IMG/VR virus record: IMGVR_UViG_3300044530_000787
Span: 1-22,838 of that record
Strand: one strand, 5' to 3'
Origin: a virus
Length of the DNA: 22,838 bases
Both the position numbers and the translations under genes were made by a program. A model generated the notes under the pieces. The model was given only the letters and a program-made list of their open reading frames with translations. It was not told the origin of the DNA and did not search any database. The first letter of the stretch is position 1; each line of letters starts with the position of its first letter. Shown in pieces: positions 9,480 to 17,105 of the stretch.

Positions 9480-12083
9480 TTAAGGCGTTGTGTCATCAAA
9501 AGTTATAGGGTTACCATCTGTGTCAATTGTTTGGTCAAATTTTGTAGGAGTATTATCAAATTGATTAAATGGTGAAATTATAAATATTTCTGACGGCATA
9601 GTCAATTTAGTTTTAATAAATCTGCCTAATTCCGTTGAACAAAAGAGAAATGTATTATCTTGACCATCTAAAGATGATTGTGTTCCAAAAGTAACGTTAT
9701 TACCTAATTCTTCTATTGAATAATTTGTTCCTGATTGTCTAATAAATGATTTTAATATTTCTCTATTGATTGTTGAATATCTAGGGCCAGCGTAGGCAAA
9801 TCCGTGAGATATATTAACACCATCAAAAACACCTCTTAATCTTGATAGATATGCTATGTTTATAGGAGCTCTTGTTAAAGTAATATCTCTTGTTGTTGAA
9901 CTAAAAGGAGAAATTGTACTTGTATTTAAATCAGCTGCCGTTCCTACATTCGGAGTTGCTCTTAAAGATGTACCATCATCCACTGTACCTAATCTTCTAC
10001 CAAAAATTGTAGTAAATAAAGTATTAACAATTGAGAAGAATGGATCGTCAATTACGCCTGTATTTGCACCTGTAATTGGTGTAGATATACGAGCGTTCAA
10101 TCTTGATTCAACATTTACTTGACCTTCAAAATAAAAACCAGAAGTGTGCATAGTTTTTTTGAAATCATCTCGCCAATCAACAATAGAACGGCCTACTTTT
10201 ATTACATAAGAAAAATCTTGATAGTATAAACTATCTTGTATGTTCATTGTGTTTTCAGAAAGAAAACCATCTTCATTTATAAATCTACCATCTAAATCTG
10301 CAACAGCCCCTACAGCCAATGTAGCAGTAGCAAAATCAAATTTTTTAATTGTTGCTGAACCACTTAAACTATTTACCGTATCATTAACATTAATTGTTCC
10401 TGAATTATTTTTTAAAGATAATAATCCTCTAGCTGCGTTAAAACTTACAACTGTGGCCGTAACACTACCTGATATTGTTACAGTTGTATTTGCAATAAAT
10501 GTTCCTGTAACTCCGGTAACAATACAATTTTTAAAAAAGTTAAGAGTAGGAGGAGAAGGAGCTAATTGGTGATTTATTCCTAATTCTACTATTTTTAAAT
10601 CTAATACTTTTCCTACTTCATCACCATAAGCTTTTAATATGGCATTTTGACCTGCTGATGTAATAGATACAGTTGGTAATGTAGTATAACCTGAACCTTT
10701 ATCGTATAAAAATATATCTGTTATATCTCCAATATCTGTTCCAGATTCTTGTACAAATTTATTACCAAAATAAGTATCATCTTGCATTGTGGCATCTTCT
10801 AATACAATGTGATCTTCTGTTGTGCTTGTACTATCTTCAGGTATAAATCCTCCGTTAACAACAGAAATAAATCCTGCAACTCCTGCTCCATTTGTGCCAG
10901 TATTAACAAAAACTAAATCATCACCTATAGAATATCCAGCACCTGCATTATCTATTATTATTTCTGTAATACTACCTGAACCTATGTTATTAGTTTGAAT
11001 TATAGCACCATCACCGCCACCTGTTACTGTTACCGATTCAGTTGAAGTGTGTAATGATCCATCGTTTGTAATTATTTTTGTAGTAGGAATTCCTGAAATT
11101 GTAGCTTCAATCAATAAATCGTCTGTGTCGTTTAAAGTTCCTGTTATATTTTCTCCAACTGTAAAATTTCCTACAATACTATCTGAACTTAAAACAAACT
11201 CAGATATAAGAGTAGAACCAATTAAAAACTTGGTTACACTTTCTACTATTGCTATTGTATTTGAAGTTGAACCTGTAATTGTTCTGCCCACTAAGTTAGA
11301 TGTATCTCCTGCTACAGTAATAGCTCTTAAAACTTTATTTGTTGTAAATTTACCATCAGATACTCTTAAAATTTGTTCACGTGGATAAAATGTTTCTGAT
11401 ATTTCATCAAAAAGTAATCTAAAAAATACCTCGTGGCCACTTTTTGTACCTTTTGACTTATATAATGATTTAATATTTTTAATTAAATTTCTTTTATTAA
11501 CATTAGAATTTAAATTTTCAGGTAAAGTAGTTAAAAATTCATTTCTAAAGTTACTTAAAAAATTAGATATAACTTTATCAGGATCTCTAAAGTTTAATAA
11601 CTCTTGTATATTGTTTACTGGATTTGGTTTGTAATTATTAATTACAGCACTTGCATTAGAAGATGAACCTAATATAGTTTCTCCTTTGATAAATTTATCT
11701 TGTGATATAATAAATAATCTACTGTTATTTAAATCTTCTGATAATATTGTAGATGTTGCTTTAGAAGTTTGACCAACAATCGTTTCACCTCTTGTAAATT
11801 TACCAAACGTAGAACTTTCTAAAAGTATTTTATCGCCTTCATCTAAAGCTGTTCTATCAGAATCAATACGAGAGCCATCTAATATTAATTCATTCTGTTG
11901 GTTTGTTTGAGTTTCTAATTGAATGCCGTCTGTAGTTTGAATTGATGTAACTGCTAACTCGGCAGCTTCCATAAATGAATAATATGTTTTTAAAAATTGT
12001 AAAAATTTAGGATGGTCGTCAAGTACAAAATCAGGTACTTGTGAACCTATAAGGTTTGAAAGTTTATCTTTAAATATAGCCAT
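9480..12083 (-). CDS. gp7: Baseplate wedge protein gp7 homologue (equivalent to the C-terminal part of T4 gp7)
   Basis: This 867-residue wedge protein follows gp6 as in T4. Its N-terminus (VPDFVLDDHPKFLQFLKTYY, residues 16-35) aligns by eye with the late part of T4 gp7 (DSNFEAFCEAYIQYL). A block near 198-240 (NLIKNIKSLYKSKGTKSGHE, then FFRLLFDE) aligns with T4 YSTKGIEASYKFLFKVLYNE. A third block near 615-650 (SYVIKVGRSIVDWRDDFKK, then MHTSGFYFEG) aligns with T4 SYYVMKIKSNLPSSRWKSD and its following HPVGFGF. The protein therefore covers the T4 C-terminal core and lacks T4's long N-terminal part. Inserts carry G-E-x-I-x-G-x-S repeats (for example KFIKGETILGSSSNASAVI) and GSGYTTLPTVSI-type motifs. 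No strong ribosome site is seen; the start is 5 bases beyond the gp6 stop, so coupling is likely. Confidence 0.82.
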   Translation of the reverse strand: MAIFKDKLSNLIGSQVPDFVLDDHPKFLQFLKTYYSFMEAAELAVTSIQTTDGIQLETQTNQQNELILDGSRIDSDRTALDEGDKILLESSTFGKFTRGETIVGQTSKATSTILSEDLNNSRLFIISQDKFIKGETILGSSSNASAVINNYKPNPVNNIQELLNFRDPDKVISNFLSNFRNEFLTTLPENLNSNVNKRNLIKNIKSLYKSKGTKSGHEVFFRLLFDEISETFYPREQILRVSDGKFTTNKVLRAITVAGDTSNLVGRTITGSTSNTIAIVESVTKFLIGSTLISEFVLSSDSIVGNFTVGENITGTLNDTDDLLIEATISGIPTTKIITNDGSLHTSTESVTVTGGGDGAIIQTNNIGSGSITEIIIDNAGAGYSIGDDLVFVNTGTNGAGVAGFISVVNGGFIPEDSTSTTEDHIVLEDATMQDDTYFGNKFVQESGTDIGDITDIFLYDKGSGYTTLPTVSITSAGQNAILKAYGDEVGKVLDLKIVELGINHQLAPSPPTLNFFKNCIVTGVTGTFIANTTVTISGSVTATVVSFNAARGLLSLKNNSGTINVNDTVNSLSGSATIKKFDFATATLAVGAVADLDGRFINEDGFLSENTMNIQDSLYYQDFSYVIKVGRSIVDWRDDFKKTMHTSGFYFEGQVNVESRLNARISTPITGANTGVIDDPFFSIVNTLFTTIFGRRLGTVDDGTSLRATPNVGTAADLNTSTISPFSSTTRDITLTRAPINIAYLSRLRGVFDGVNISHGFAYAGPRYSTINREILKSFIRQSGTNYSIEELGNNVTFGTQSSLDGQDNTFLFCSTELGRFIKTKLTMPSEIFIISPFNQFDNTPTKFDQTIDTDGNPITFDDTTP

Positions 12084-12088
12084 AAAAA

Positions 12089-13945
12089 TTAATAGCTAGT
12101 TGAAGTTGAGTAACCTACTCCTGCATCAGCTGAACCACCTATAAAAGTATCCACTTCTACGGTAACATTTGAATTTTCAACATCAATCTCTACAATTTGA
12201 TCTCTTACTGGTACAACATCATTTGAATTTGGTTTAACAATTAATTCTATAACTGTTGAAGCTTCGCCTCTTATATTTTCTACTGAAGTTATATTTAAAG
12301 AATTTAAAGTAATTTGTCCTGTTGTATAATTGATTGTGCCTTGTGTATTGATAGCATATGTTCTTACAGAACCTACTAATCTATATCTTCTTACGTTACC
12401 TGCACCATCGTCATCTAAAAAATAAACGTTTGTTGTGTCACCACTTACTTTAAATCCTGATGACTCTAAAATACCACCTTGTGAAGCATTGTAACCTGAC
12501 ACAGGATTATATAATGCGTTTCTAAAGTATATGTTATATTTCGTAGATGAACTTAGAGTAGGTGTAAATGTTTTTTTAATTTTTATTGTTGTTATATTTG
12601 ATACTATGCTTGTATCTGCATTGTCAATTAAACCTAATAGTTTTGAATATCTGAATATGCCATCAAATTTTTGTAAAGTGTTTGTGTTGTAATCAGTAAT
12701 AGTACTCAACACATCTGATTTTAAAGTTGCAGCTGATTTTGTAGTTAATCTTGAATCATATTTTACATTGCTTGTAATTAAAACAGAAGTTGTTTCAGGA
12801 TCCACAATAACTGGCCTTACTGAAGCAACATTAAATGGCCTTAATGATGACACTATACTTGCTTTAGTAGAAGTTGTTAACGTAGAACCACTGGCCGCTT
12901 TGATTGCAATTTTAACTGTACCATAAACAGGAGTTTCATCATCTTCTCCACCCCAAGCACTTACTGATAGAGCATTAGGATAAATTGATTTTACAATTGT
13001 TTCATAATCTGAAGTTGTAACGGCACGATTTTGTGTGGCATAACCTAAAGGTGCATTGAAACGAATTGACTCTTTTGATTCAGCTGCATTACCACCTTGC
13101 GATACAGAATTAGTTGTAATTGTAATATCAGAAAATCCACCGATAGTTGTTGCTAAAGTAAATGTAGAAGCTCCATTTGATTCATCTCTATTTGTAACAA
13201 TGTATTCTAAAATTACTATATTGCCTGTTGAAACGGCCGCACCTAAAACACCATCACCAAAATAAACTTCAAATTTACCATCATCTACTTCTTGTAAAAA
13301 ATAAACTTTAGATGTATCTGTAACACTATTAAAACCACCTGCTAAAGAGTAAATGTTTGTAGTTGTATTTGTAGAACTTTCTTGTACTGATACTTTGAGT
13401 GTTGTTGTATCGGCATTTGCATTTTGAATTATAAATTTTTGGTCTGGATCTTCTTTGTCAACAGTATATCTAAATGTAACTAAAGTACCTTCGTAAATAT
13501 CTACATCTGAAAAATTAAATACACCATTTGTAGGTGTAATTGTATAATCTTCGTTTGTTAAATATTGATAACCTACTCCTGAAACTGTAGTTGTAAATAT
13601 TGTTCCTTTTGGCATTGTTAAAGTTGAGCCTGTCGCATCATTTACTTCAATATCTATACTTGCTACTGGTGATCTTACTGATGATGGTGTGTAGTTTAAC
13701 ATTTTTGCTAACGATACAATATTTTTTCGTATGTCAGCACTGTCTAAGTACATTTCGTTTGCTAACATATTAGCATTGAAGCCTAGATAGTGTGTGTTAT
13801 ATGCTAGTACATCTAAAAGTATAGAAAAGCCTGAACCTTCAAAATTATAATCTTGAAATTCTGTTTGACTTTGTAAAAATGTTTTTAAATTTGCTTTTAT
13901 ACTGTCAAAATCAAAATCTGATACTTCTAATTTGTTACTTGCCAT
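12089..13945 (-). CDS. gp6: Baseplate wedge subunit gp6 homologue
   Basis: This 618-residue protein matches T4 gp6 (660 residues), whose dimers form the inner iris of the baseplate. Residues about 12-90 carry the signature IKANLKTFLQSQTEFQDYNF, EGSGFSILLDVLAYNTHYL and a MYLDSADIRKNIVSLA helix, equivalent to T4 IKQNLIEWLNGQNEFLDYDF and LLAYNTLYI. Further on come FEVYFGDGVLGAAV (T4 TEFYFGEGEI), ILEYIVTNRDESNGASTF (T4 VIEYISTNGADANGAVGF) and NRAVTTSDYETIVKSIYPN (T4 RCVTATDYDTFVSERFG). The ATG follows the gp25 stop by one base, so translation is probably coupled. No internal promoter is seen. Confidence 0.95.
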   Translation of the reverse strand: MASNKLEVSDFDFDSIKANLKTFLQSQTEFQDYNFEGSGFSILLDVLAYNTHYLGFNANMLANEMYLDSADIRKNIVSLAKMLNYTPSSVRSPVASIDIEVNDATGSTLTMPKGTIFTTTVSGVGYQYLTNEDYTITPTNGVFNFSDVDIYEGTLVTFRYTVDKEDPDQKFIIQNANADTTTLKVSVQESSTNTTTNIYSLAGGFNSVTDTSKVYFLQEVDDGKFEVYFGDGVLGAAVSTGNIVILEYIVTNRDESNGASTFTLATTIGGFSDITITTNSVSQGGNAAESKESIRFNAPLGYATQNRAVTTSDYETIVKSIYPNALSVSAWGGEDDETPVYGTVKIAIKAASGSTLTTSTKASIVSSLRPFNVASVRPVIVDPETTSVLITSNVKYDSRLTTKSAATLKSDVLSTITDYNTNTLQKFDGIFRYSKLLGLIDNADTSIVSNITTIKIKKTFTPTLSSSTKYNIYFRNALYNPVSGYNASQGGILESSGFKVSGDTTNVYFLDDDGAGNVRRYRLVGSVRTYAINTQGTINYTTGQITLNSLNITSVENIRGEASTVIELIVKPNSNDVVPVRDQIVEIDVENSNVTVEVDTFIGGSADAGVGYSTSTSY

Positions 13946-13946
13946 C

Positions 13947-14372
13947 TTATCTTAGTCTTTCTAAAAATGTTTGTACTTCTATCAGATCATTTGAACCAAT
14001 AACGTAAAAATAAATTCTTAAATCATATGAATTGCTATCAATATTCGGATTTGATACTATTTGAACTAATTTAATTCTTGGTTCAAAATTAATCAAAACT
14101 TCTTGTACTTTTCTTTGTAAATTCAATGCAGTTAGAGGCGTCATTGGCTCAAACAACATTGCTCTTACACTTGAACCTATTTCTGGATGAAAAGGCCTAT
14201 CAAAGTGTGATGTATTAATTAAATTTCTTACACTTCTCTTAACAGCTTCAATATCAGTTAATTTATTTACATCATTTGTTACCGAATTACGACCAAAATC
14301 TAAATCTAAATCTCTATATTGTTTTGTGGCTCTTTTACTTTTGTTTAAAGAACCAGCATCGTAGTTTGGCAT
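13947..14372 (-). CDS. gp25: Baseplate wedge subunit gp25 (GPW/gp25 family)
   Basis: This 141-residue protein belongs to the gp25 family, which joins the wedge core to the sheath-initiating region near the tail tube. The conserved block is LTDIEAVKRSVRNLINT (38-54), then RPFHPEIGSSVRAMLFEPM (59-77), followed by an NLQRKV helix and a beta strand SYDLRIYFYV. T4 gp25 has the corresponding motif RVYLPEYGSDIHKYLFEP. The gene begins 13 bases after the PAAR stop, and the gap is almost filled by an exact TATAAATA late box whose predicted +1 is the A of this ATG. No ribosome site fits between box and start. Confidence 0.93.
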   Translation of the reverse strand: MPNYDAGSLNKSKRATKQYRDLDLDFGRNSVTNDVNKLTDIEAVKRSVRNLINTSHFDRPFHPEIGSSVRAMLFEPMTPLTALNLQRKVQEVLINFEPRIKLVQIVSNPNIDSNSYDLRIYFYVIGSNDLIEVQTFLERLR

Positions 14373-14377
14373 ATGTA

Positions 14378-14385
14378 TATTTATA
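14378..14385 (-). promoter_or_regulatory. T4-type late promoter box immediately before gp25
   Basis: An exact TATAAATA on the minus strand is separated from the gp25 ATG by only 5 bases. With the T4 spacing (box at -13 to -6) transcription would start on the A of the ATG and give a leaderless mRNA. Confidence 0.7.
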
Positions 14386-14649
14386 TTAATTTACTGAAAC
14401 ATTATCAGAACCACTAATAATATCGCCACAAGATGCTGAATCACCTGCTCTACACACTCCGATACCATTTACAAATACATTTGCTGATCCTTCTGACATA
14501 GGTGGTGATGGACTATGTGGTGGCAATCCGTGTCCTGCAACTCTATCGCCAATTCTAACAACTCCAAAACTATTTACAAAAACATTTTCACTTCCTTCAA
14601 TTGCAACGCCGCCGGCAGCGTCTGTATCTTTACGTGCAACGCCTGGCAT
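14386..14649 (-). CDS. gp5.4: PAAR-repeat spike tip protein (T4 gp5.4-like)
   Basis: This 87-residue PAAR-type protein would cap the gp5 spike and sharpen it, with a metal ion at the apex. It shows the two-fold PAAR pattern: VARKDTD near the start, then SENVFVNSFGVVRIGDRVAG (residues 20-39) with the following HGLPPHSPSPP, and a second SANVFVNGIGVCRAGD unit (about 54-69), ending SGDIISGS-like DNVSVN. The length is typical. Its ATG overlaps the stop of the preceding 49-residue gene (TAATG), so translation is probably coupled. H40, H45 and the cysteines C65 and C73 are candidate metal ligands. Confidence 0.9.
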   Translation of the reverse strand: MPGVARKDTDAAGGVAIEGSENVFVNSFGVVRIGDRVAGHGLPPHSPSPPMSEGSANVFVNGIGVCRAGDSASCGDIISGSDNVSVN

Positions 14650-14798
14650 TATCTTCCTTGGCCTCTATACTTCTTATAACTTCGTCTTTTGTGTTTATTC
14701 ATCATAGAAGAGCTCGTATAACCTCTACCGATACTTGTATATTTCGGTTTTCTATTTGATTTTTTCGTATTTGTGTTGCCTACAGTTTTTTTCGCCAT
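14649..14798 (-). CDS. Small basic protein (49 residues), unknown
   Basis: ATG at 14798-14796 opens a 49-codon frame ending TAA at 14651-14649, overlapping the PAAR start by one base. The protein is strongly basic: it starts MAKKTVGNTNTKKSNRKPK, has a serine-rich YTSSSMM centre and ends RRSYKKYRGQGR. The overlap and strand suggest it is co-expressed with PAAR and gp25. A nucleic-acid or virion-internal role would fit the charge, but I do not recognise the family. Upstream, ACTAAATA at 14807-14814 is a two-mismatch version of the late box. Confidence 0.7.
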   Translation of the reverse strand: MAKKTVGNTNTKKSNRKPKYTSIGRGYTSSSMMNKHKRRSYKKYRGQGR

Positions 14799-14999
14799 AT
14801 ATTTACTATTTAGTGTGATTCTTTATCAAAAATATTGATTTTTTTTGAAAAAAACACAAGAACAAACGTAGTCCGGCAAAAAATAGTTATTAAGTTATTG
14901 ATTTTACTGCTTTATTTCTTTGAAACCGTGTCGCTTTTCGCTTGTTTTGTTGATTTATCTATGTTATATTATATGTATATTAACAATTATAATAATAAT
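14799..14999. other. Divergent intergenic region, 201 bp
   Basis: This separates the minus-strand baseplate block from the plus-strand small-gene cluster. It contains a weak late-like box (ACTAAATA, minus, 14807-14814), A/T runs around 14836-14865, and at its right end AT-rich promoter-like sequence facing the 78-residue gene. A frame continues upstream of 15000 in the plus direction (ATG at 14835), but its composition looks non-coding. Confidence 0.5.
14942..14993 (+). promoter_or_regulatory. Possible promoter(s) for the 78-residue gene
   Basis: Two readings are possible. TTGTTT (14942-14947)-N17-TATATT (14965-14970) is a moderate sigma70-like pair. TATAAT at 14988-14993 is followed by 6 bases and then the ATG at 15000, the same spacing as the two clear leaderless promoters here, but it lacks a good -35. 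The AT-richness makes chance matches likely. Confidence 0.35.
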
Positions 15000-15236
15000 A
15001 TGACAAAATATAACGTAACTTATACTGTGTACTTTGAGAGTGACATCAAAAACATAGATACGGCTATTATGGCCGATAATGAAGATGAGGCAATTAAGTT
15101 TTCTAAAAAAAAACTAGAAAAATATCTTGAAAAAAGAAATGATTTTGAAGGTTTTGAACTTGATGATATAAAAGAATACGATACTGTATTTCATTCTGCT
15201 AAACTTAACGGTTTTTATGAATACAAACCTTCTTAA
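15000..15236 (+). CDS. Small acidic/lysine-rich protein (78 residues), unknown
   Basis: I chose the ATG at 15000 over the longer frame from 14835, because the 55 extra residues translate AT-rich intergenic DNA and do not resemble a domain. The protein begins MTKYNVTYTVYFESDIKNID. A helix follows (DNEDEAIKFSKKKLEKYLEK, residues about 28-47) and then alternating acidic and aromatic residues. The start resembles small alpha-beta phage proteins in which a strand is followed by a DEAIxxAKxxL helix, but no function can be assigned. It is followed at once by two small membrane protein genes. No ribosome site is seen before the ATG. Confidence 0.7.
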   Translation: MTKYNVTYTVYFESDIKNIDTAIMADNEDEAIKFSKKKLEKYLEKRNDFEGFELDDIKEYDTVFHSAKLNGFYEYKPS

Positions 15237-15237
15237 T

Positions 15238-15363
15238 ATGAATAAAGATGATATAAAAAGTCTATTGGTAGCCGCTGCTATCGTAGCATTTGGTTATGTG
15301 TTAATGTTCGGATTTTATTACTTCGCTGATTACATAGGAATATATGAAAGCCTTAGATACTAA
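15238..15363 (+). CDS. Small membrane protein (41 residues)
   Basis: ATG at 15238 follows the previous stop by one base. The frame encodes MNKDDIKSLLVAAAIVAFGY followed by VLMFGFYYFADYIGIY and a short polar end. It has one clear membrane segment (about residues 8-30) with a charged N-terminus. It overlaps the next gene by 20 nt, which supports a translated, coupled cluster. The function is unknown. Confidence 0.65.
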   Translation: MNKDDIKSLLVAAAIVAFGYVLMFGFYYFADYIGIYESLRY

Positions 15364-15574
15364 TTTAAAGTGGTTAGCGACGGCCGTTCTGGTTGCTGCT
15401 ACAGCACTGACATCACTTAACATTTATCCTTTGGGACCAATACTATATTTAATTGGTGGATTACTTTGGCTAGTGGTAAGTATAATGTGGAAAGAACCTG
15501 CATTAATTGTAACCAATCTTACTTTAGCATCTGTCAATGCGATTGGATTAATTTATAATTTATTAATAAAATAG
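15344..15574 (+). CDS. Small integral membrane protein (76 residues)
   Basis: The protein begins MKALDTNLKWLATAVLVAAT and has three hydrophobic segments, at about residues 10-25, 28-48 and 54-73. The middle segment contains IYPLGPILYLIGGLLW, and WKEPALIV lies in the last loop. From memory, similar two- or three-helix proteins with a DTNLKWLG...NIYPLGP start occur in marine phage genomes; no role is established to my knowledge. It overlaps the 41-residue gene and is followed, after a GGAGA ribosome site, by the 66-residue gene. A GCG-ACG-GCC run contributes one of the GGCC sites noted for this genome. Confidence 0.75.
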   Translation: MKALDTNLKWLATAVLVAATALTSLNIYPLGPILYLIGGLLWLVVSIMWKEPALIVTNLTLASVNAIGLIYNLLIK

Positions 15575-15584
15575 GAGAGAAACT

Positions 15585-15785
15585 ATGACAATAAAAACAG
15601 AAACAGTAAGAGAATTTATACTAAGAGGTGGTAAGTTAGAAGTTTTACCTGCTCAAAAGGTAGTATATAAACAATTTTGTAGAGCTAAAACTGCATATCT
15701 ATGTGGTAGAATTAAAATGCGAAATGATCCTAAAAATAGTGGTTATGTTATGCAACCAAATTTTTTTAAAAATAAAGTAGTATAA
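15585..15785 (+). CDS. Small basic protein (66 residues), unknown
   Basis: A good AGGAGAG ribosome site lies just before the ATG at 15585. The protein starts MTIKTETVREFILRGGKLEV and contains LPAQKVVYKQFCRAK and two cysteines, with a basic, asparagine-rich end. The VREFILRGGKLEVLPA pattern resembles short phage proteins of unknown function. It shares one base with the following ATG (TAATG), so the next gene is probably translationally coupled. Confidence 0.7.
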   Translation: MTIKTETVREFILRGGKLEVLPAQKVVYKQFCRAKTAYLCGRIKMRNDPKNSGYVMQPNFFKNKVV

Positions 15786-15943
15786 TGGAAAAACCAGTAA
15801 TTAAAGACATTAACTATACAGGCTCCTTTGGTAAATGTTATCTTGTAAAGTATAAAGGCTTTTCTAATGTAATGTTAAAAGAAGAAATTGCTGATTGGTG
15901 CGAAGAAGTTGACCAAATAAAAGAAGAATTACAGTCTACCTAA
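15785..15943 (+). CDS. Small protein (52 residues), unknown
   Basis: ATG at 15785 overlaps the previous stop by one base. The frame encodes MEKPVIKDINYTGSFGKCYL, then VKYKGFSNVMLKEEIADWCE and an acidic/lysine helix ending in S-T. Its 3' end overlaps the 3' end of the convergent epimerase gene by 15 nt (15929-15943). No family is recognised. Coupling to the upstream gene supports that it is real. Confidence 0.65.
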   Translation: MEKPVIKDINYTGSFGKCYLVKYKGFSNVMLKEEIADWCEEVDQIKEELQST

Positions 15944-16693
15944 TTTTAATACTTTATCTAAGTCTAAATTTCTTAAAAAAACCCATACTGACATTGTAGG
16001 TTCCCACCCTAATTTTTTCAATTCACTATTATCGCTGGCATTACTTTCAGCCTCACAAGGGTCGCCTTTTCTTAATGGCACTTTAAATCCAGCTTCTTCT
16101 ATTACTTCTTTTACACTATATAAATGACCAGAACTTACTTCATAAGTTTTGTTTTTATCTTTCAATCCTAACTTAACAAATAATAATATAGCGTTGACTA
16201 CATCATCAATGTAAATAAAATCTCTTTTATGATTTGTTTTATATTTTACAGTACCATTTACTATATAATCAAATAACATTCCTTTACGTGGAGTTTCTCC
16301 GTATGTAGTGGCAAATCTTAAACCGACTTGGCCAGGATGTGCGGCCTCTTCCATCATTAACTTACTTTTACCATATGGCGATTTAGTCCAGTTATGTACA
16401 GAAGAACTAGAAGCGTATAAACAAGGTATATTTTTTTCGTTACAAAGATTAAATATTCTTTTACTGTAATCTACGTTTGTAATAAAATAAGGTGCAGGAT
16501 TTTTAACACTATCTCTTACATTGGCCTTTGCAGCCAAATGAATTACAAAATCCTCATCACCATTCAATGTAAAATCTTTGATGTCTTTGTTAAGAGATAA
16601 ATCGTAACAAACTAGTTGATGTTTTTTTCTAAGTAATCTTTTTTTTAAATTACTACCTATAAAACCTTCACTGCCTGTTAGTACTATTTTCAT
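15929..16693 (-). CDS. NAD-dependent epimerase/dehydratase (extended SDR)
   Basis: This 254-residue member of the extended short-chain dehydrogenase family normally converts nucleotide sugars. The Rossmann glycine motif is TGSEGFIGSNL (residues 6-16). HLAAKANV is at 52-59, the serine-rich strand LYASSSSVH at 92-100, and the catalytic tyrosine and lysine are in YGKSK (Y107, K111). GLRFATTYGE (124-133) and RDFIYIDDVV (158-167) are the usual later motifs. At 254 residues it is shorter than typical UDP-glucose 4-epimerases (about 310-340), mainly in the middle and C-terminus. The substrate cannot be read from sequence. Its start lies inside the end of an upstream 58-residue gene (26-nt overlap). 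A role in modifying sugars for capsule or surface glycans is inferred. Confidence 0.88.
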   Translation of the reverse strand: MKIVLTGSEGFIGSNLKKRLLRKKHQLVCYDLSLNKDIKDFTLNGDEDFVIHLAAKANVRDSVKNPAPYFITNVDYSKRIFNLCNEKNIPCLYASSSSVHNWTKSPYGKSKLMMEEAAHPGQVGLRFATTYGETPRKGMLFDYIVNGTVKYKTNHKRDFIYIDDVVNAILLFVKLGLKDKNKTYEVSSGHLYSVKEVIEEAGFKVPLRKGDPCEAESNASDNSELKKLGWEPTMSVWVFLRNLDLDKVLKLGRL

Positions 16694-16844
16694 ATATAAT
16701 CCAAGGATAATAAAAAGCCGTTACCAAATCAATTTGTTTATAGGTAATATTCCAAACACATTCCATCCACTCACGTTCATAATTATATTCTTGGAAGTTA
16801 CCTGCATTATAGTTATGTAAACTATTTGTTCTGTCTGTGTGCAT
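16668..16844 (-). CDS. Small protein (58 residues), unknown, overlapping the epimerase start
   Basis: ATG at 16844-16842 opens a frame ending TGA at 16670-16668. The protein starts MHTDRTNSLHNYNAGNFQEY and continues NYEREWMECVWNITYKQID to an aromatic segment (AFYYPWIIY). It overlaps the epimerase gene by 26 nt in a different frame. An exact late box (16854-16861, minus) precedes it, with a predicted leader of only about 4 nt. The tryptophan-rich content argues against random translation of AT-rich DNA. No family is recognised. Confidence 0.6.
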   Translation of the reverse strand: MHTDRTNSLHNYNAGNFQEYNYEREWMECVWNITYKQIDLVTAFYYPWIIYENSTNRQ

Positions 16845-16853
16845 TTATAATAT

Positions 16854-16867
16854 TATTTATATAAATA
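16854..16867. promoter_or_regulatory. Palindromic, bidirectional late promoter
   Basis: TATTTATATAAATA is a perfect 14-bp palindrome that contains an exact TATAAATA on each strand: 16860-16867 on the plus strand and 16854-16861 on the minus strand. The plus copy faces the 49-residue gene at 16895 (predicted leader of about 22 nt with AAGGAGA). The minus copy faces the 58-residue gene and the epimerase. Confidence 0.7.
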
Positions 16868-16894
16868 CTTCTGCCAATTAAACAAGGAGAAGCA

Positions 16895-17044
16895 ATGGCT
16901 AAGAAAAAAAAAATAGTTACTCCTGAAGATATAATTGAGTCCATAAGAGATAAGCAAACTGAAATTGACGATTTATTACTAGACCTAGAAGAAAGCATTA
17001 CGTCACAAGTTGACGAGGATGTGGACGAGGACGAAGAAGAATAG
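16895..17044 (+). CDS. Small charge-segregated protein (49 residues)
   Basis: A strong AAGGAGA ribosome site (16884-16890) and an exact late box precede the ATG. The protein has a basic start (MAKKKKIV), a helix TPEDIIESIRDKQTEIDDLL with further LDLEES, and a very acidic end (DEDVDEDEEE). This looks like a short helical protein with a highly acidic tail; an interaction or chaperone-like role is possible but unproven. A 9-bp hairpin follows the stop, making this a compact one-gene late unit. The family is unknown. Confidence 0.75.
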   Translation: MAKKKKIVTPEDIIESIRDKQTEIDDLLLDLEESITSQVDEDVDEDEEE

Positions 17045-17057
17045 TATCTATATTTCA

Positions 17058-17081
17058 GGTGCCTAGAAATAACTAGGCACC
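17058..17081 (+). terminator. Hairpin, probable terminator
   Basis: A perfect 9-bp stem, GGTGCCTAG paired with CTAGGCACC, has a 6-base AAATAA loop. It begins 13 bases after the stop of the 49-residue gene and is followed by CTTTGATT, a poor T-run, so it may be a weak intrinsic terminator or an mRNA 3'-end stabiliser. Confidence 0.65.
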
Positions 17082-17105
17082 CTTTGATTCACAAACAAAG
17101 GACGT

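Noticed and set aside
14836-14870. Terminator-like ATCAA/TTGAT inverted repeat followed by T's in the divergent intergenic region.
   Set aside because: The stem is short and entirely A/T-dominated; in DNA this AT-rich such a match is expected by chance.
14835-14999. N-terminal extension of the 78-residue gene, with a hydrophobic run (IKLLILLLYFFET) resembling a membrane helix.
   Set aside because: The stretch is AT-rich intergenic DNA with promoter-like sequence inside it. The compact domain starts at the ATG at 15000.
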